A stretch of DNA of 7,165 nucleotides, taken from NCBI GenBank assembly GCA_025057795.1, contig JANXEP010000005.1, forward strand, positions 1 to 7,165. Direction: 5' to 3'. Below are positions 5,751-7,165 of the stretch, one piece after another. The notes under the pieces were generated by a model that was not told where the DNA came from, searched no databases, and was given only the letters and a program-made list of their open reading frames with translations. Both the position numbers and the translations under genes were made by a program. Source of the stretch: Candidatus Bathyarchaeota archaeon. Lineage in GTDB: Archaea > Thermoproteota > Bathyarchaeia > Bathyarchaeales > UBA233. Position 1 is the first letter of the stretch. Every line of letters starts with the position of its first letter.

Positions 5751-6740
5751 TTAGGGCACGGCTAATTTTTCTTTTAAAATCATTGTGATTTCCCTTGCAT
5801 CTTTCGCTTCTATTATGTTGATTTTGTAGAGTTCCGCCATTTTTTTTCCATTTTCGTTCAATTTAGGAATAGCCACTAAATAGGCAATGTCAGGAGAGAC
5901 GTCGAAAACCTTAGCGAACAAGGCGATTATAGGTTGCTCTGGCACTAACCCTTCTGGAGATGTTGCCACATCCATAACTATCAGGCACTTCTTCTCGGCA
6001 CCGCCCATGGTGGCTACAAGGTCGAACATGTGGTTGGCGCCCGATCTGCCTCTCAAGAAGGCTGGTGCTTCAACTTCAAACCCGACTTCCTTCAGAAATT
6101 CCCTTATGGGAGCTACAAATATCCATCCTGCTTCTATTTCGCCTCTAATTTCCTCGTTCAAGCTGTAGGCGTAAACATCCTGAGCTTCACTGTCCTCAAA
6201 AGTGAATTTTGATTGGCAGTCTCTACAGAAGTGCCTTGGAACAGGTATGTCGAAGCTTTTGCCGCATTCCTTACATGTGCACCATATGCCTGCACGCCTG
6301 TAGTCCACGTCGAGATTTTTTAGCTCCGTTCGGCACTTTGGGCAAACCAACTTGTTTGCAGCTCTGAAGTTTTCCTCTACACCTATATATCCGCACTTCA
6401 TATGCTCTATTAATGAGTCCTTCCTTATGTTGAATGATCTGCAGTATGGACAGCAGTAATGCGTAGAAACGTTGTGGGATCTGCAGCGTGGACAATATAT
6501 AATCCTGTCATAAAGTCTCCTGTTTAGTATGCCTGCCTTGTAAAGACTATTCAAGAATTCCTCAAGGCTGGCTGCCCCTCCAAGGACCTCTTCCACAACC
6601 GGATACCTGTATCCCGTTTTAGGCTCGAAAATGGGTTGGAGTTCTCCTATTTCCCCGCTTATAAACTTACTTAGAAAAACAAGGTTCCTTCTATCCCTGT
6701 AGAGCTCTGCTCTCTCTGACTTGTCTGGTTTCCGCTGCAT
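5751..6740 (-). CDS. TackOD1 domain zinc-ribbon protein with C-terminal nuclease-fold-like domain
   Basis: The 329-residue protein has an alpha/beta N-terminus (1-80) and then a dense series of zinc ligands. These are CPRC (83-86), CCPYC (96-100), HMKC (113-116), CPKC (133-136), a CxCxxC (154-159) and HFCRDC (170-175). The spacing and the motifs SLIEHMKCGY and LVCPKC followed by DVDYRRAG match TackOD1, a metal-binding output domain described in TACK archaea and found fused to signalling modules in bacteria. The C-terminal 120 residues (GWIFVAPIREFLKEVGFEVE, then FDLVATMGG and KKCLIVMDV) resemble a restriction-endonuclease-like fold. However, the expected E/D-x-K is not seen (MDVAT), so catalysis is doubtful. 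The ATG start has a GGGAAAAGA site just upstream. The gene converges on the pilus operon and diverges from the small zinc gene. A regulatory or nucleic-acid-binding role is inference. Confidence 0.8.
   Translation of the reverse strand: MQRKPDKSERAELYRDRRNLVFLSKFISGEIGELQPIFEPKTGYRYPVVEEVLGGAASLEEFLNSLYKAGILNRRLYDRIIYCPRCRSHNVSTHYCCPYCRSFNIRKDSLIEHMKCGYIGVEENFRAANKLVCPKCRTELKNLDVDYRRAGIWCTCKECGKSFDIPVPRHFCRDCQSKFTFEDSEAQDVYAYSLNEEIRGEIEAGWIFVAPIREFLKEVGFEVEAPAFLRGRSGANHMFDLVATMGGAEKKCLIVMDVATSPEGLVPEQPIIALFAKVFDVSPDIAYLVAIPKLNENGKKMAELYKINIIEAKDAREITMILKEKLAVP
5766..5775 (+). terminator. possible U-tract terminator for the pilus operon
   Basis: TTTTTCTTTT lies 26 bases past the stop of the large pilin-like gene, within the 3' end of the convergent gene. 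A pyrimidine run of this kind is the usual archaeal terminator. The two converging transcripts would then overlap by a few tens of bases. Confidence 0.35.
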
Positions 6741-6792
6741 TCTTTTCCCGTGCCAGCATCACATATAGACAATGTCAACATCTTAATGAGGC

Positions 6793-6816
6793 TATAAACC
6801 TATTAATAAGTTTATA
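6793..6816. promoter_or_regulatory. 24-bp near-perfect palindrome, candidate operator between divergent genes
   Basis: The outer arms TATAAAC (6793-6799) and GTTTATA (6810-6816) are exact inverted repeats, and the central TATTAATA (6801-6808) is itself a perfect palindrome. Only the pair 6800/6809 (C/A) mismatches, so 11 of 12 pairs match. The site overlaps candidate TATA elements for both genes, a position suited to a dimeric repressor. AT-richness makes partial palindromes more likely by chance, but this one is long and well placed. Confidence 0.5.
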
Positions 6817-6820
6817 TAAA
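6811..6820. promoter_or_regulatory. TATA box (TTTATATAAA), symmetrical, divergent promoter region
   Basis: TTTATATAAA is a classic archaeal TATA element and is self-complementary, so it could serve either strand. For the plus-strand zinc gene it would place transcription start near 6841, leaving a leader of about 47 bases. For the minus-strand TackOD1 gene it would give a start near 6790. Other candidates are GAATATATATTA (6824-6835) for plus and GGTTTATAGC read on minus (6791-6800). The region 6741-6887 shows no gene. Confidence 0.5.
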
Positions 6821-6887
6821 CATGAATATATATTAAGACGGAAAAGCTTAATCTCGCCTTGGAACTTTCTGTGGATGGTGTTTACTG

Positions 6888-7043
6888 TTGAGCCAAGGTT
6901 CAAAAAAGATTTTACGTTGCTCTAAATGCGGCTTCACATTTGATGTATCCTATGGTAGAGTGTTCGCCTGCTCGGGCTGTCCCTCAACAGTGCACTGCGG
7001 ATATGCCAAATGCCCAAGATGCCGGCACGAATTCCCGATATAG
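6888..7043 (+). CDS. small zinc-knuckle protein, 51 residues
   Basis: From TTG 6888 the frame encodes 51 residues. They include CSKC (11-14), CSGC (28-31), Cys37 with adjacent His36, and CPRC followed by H (42-47). That gives seven cysteines and two histidines, enough for two zinc sites. The pattern C-x2-C, GFTFDVSYGRVFACSGCP, CGYAKCPRC resembles small archaeal zinc-ribbon proteins of unknown function; I have no firmer family name. The start is supported by GGTG at 6877-6880, 7 bases upstream, and by the promoter before it. It is divergent from the TackOD1 zinc protein and may share its control. The regular cysteine spacing across nearly the whole length makes a chance frame very unlikely. 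Confidence 0.8.
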   Translation: MSQGSKKILRCSKCGFTFDVSYGRVFACSGCPSTVHCGYAKCPRCRHEFPI

Positions 7044-7165
7044 CCCCTGCGCCCATTCTTGGTTTTGATGCAGTCAACAGCATCTCCTAAACAGAACTTC
7101 CACTGAAGCGTGGTTTTCATTGTTTATTCGCTATGCGAAAAAGTTATCGAAGCCTGAAAATAAAG
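7044..7165. other. intergenic tail with no recognised gene; two small hairpins
   Basis: I see no coding frame of interest in the last 122 bases. Two short inverted repeats are present: GATGC/GCATC with an 8-base loop (7067-7084) and TTCGC/GCGAA with a 3-base loop (7127-7139). Neither is followed by a U-run on the plus strand, so they are not convincing terminators. A gene could begin beyond the window. Confidence 0.4.

Noticed and set aside
5887..6168. Plus-strand open frame of 93 codons
   Set aside because: It is the shadow of the TackOD1 gene on the opposite strand and has no ribosome-binding site or protein-like features.
7065..7106. Possible C/D box sRNA (TTGATGC ... CTGA)
   Set aside because: The C box departs from RTGATGA, no D'/C' pair is visible, and no terminal stem forms.
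6950..7120. Minus-strand 56-codon frame opposite the small zinc gene
   Set aside because: It has no ribosome-binding site and unremarkable composition. The plus strand carries regular C-x2-C motifs over the same bases.
1..7165. CRISPR array, insertion sequence, tRNA or rRNA
   Set aside because: No regularly spaced direct repeats, terminal inverted repeats with a transposase, or tRNA/rRNA signatures were seen on either strand.

Overview
This window looks archaeal, most likely from the TACK/Thermoproteota side, possibly Bathyarchaeia-like; the lineage is inference. The grounds are AT-rich TATA boxes, GGAG/GGTG ribosome-binding sites with many TTG/GTG starts, archaeal class III (pilin-type) signal peptides, a 27-residue eL41-like ribosomal protein, and a TackOD1-type zinc protein. 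It probably comes from an uncultured genome.

Layout. Bases 2-79 hold the tail of an unrecognised gene. Bases 99-182 encode a tiny, very basic protein that reads as ribosomal protein eL41. From about 205 to 1523 runs a GspE/TadA-type pilus-assembly ATPase. Its downstream part (813-1523) is clean and carries every late catalytic motif. Its upstream part (about 345-790) is recognisable piece by piece in three frames, with about eight frame changes, several stop codons and an apparent internal deletion. It is either a pseudogene or a patch of poor sequence or assembly. Four more genes follow on the same strand with overlaps or gaps of 4-26 bases: two TadC/FlaJ-type polytopic membrane proteins (1520-2455, 2467-3282), a small pilin (3298-3723) and a 680-residue modular pilin-like surface protein (3698-5740). 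Converging on them is a zinc-ribbon-rich TackOD1 protein (5751-6740, minus). Beyond a divergent promoter with a near-perfect 24-bp palindrome lies a 51-residue zinc-knuckle protein (6888-7043, plus). The last 122 bases show no gene.

How it fits together. The ATPase would power assembly on the paired membrane platform proteins. Both substrates start with a basic stretch ending in Arg-Arg and a small residue, followed by a long hydrophobic helix, as expected for pilins cut by an archaeal prepilin peptidase. One platform gene pair plus one ATPase resembles the Tad/Epd branch of archaeal type IV pili. No prepilin peptidase is encoded here, so it would have to be supplied from elsewhere. The large protein keeps the pilin helix at its N-terminus and a pilin-like beta domain at its C-terminus, with several hundred residues of beta-rich, glycosylation-site-rich modules between them. 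It may be a surface-displayed adhesin, tip or minor pilin. The two zinc proteins at the right end form a separate divergent unit, perhaps under shared control.
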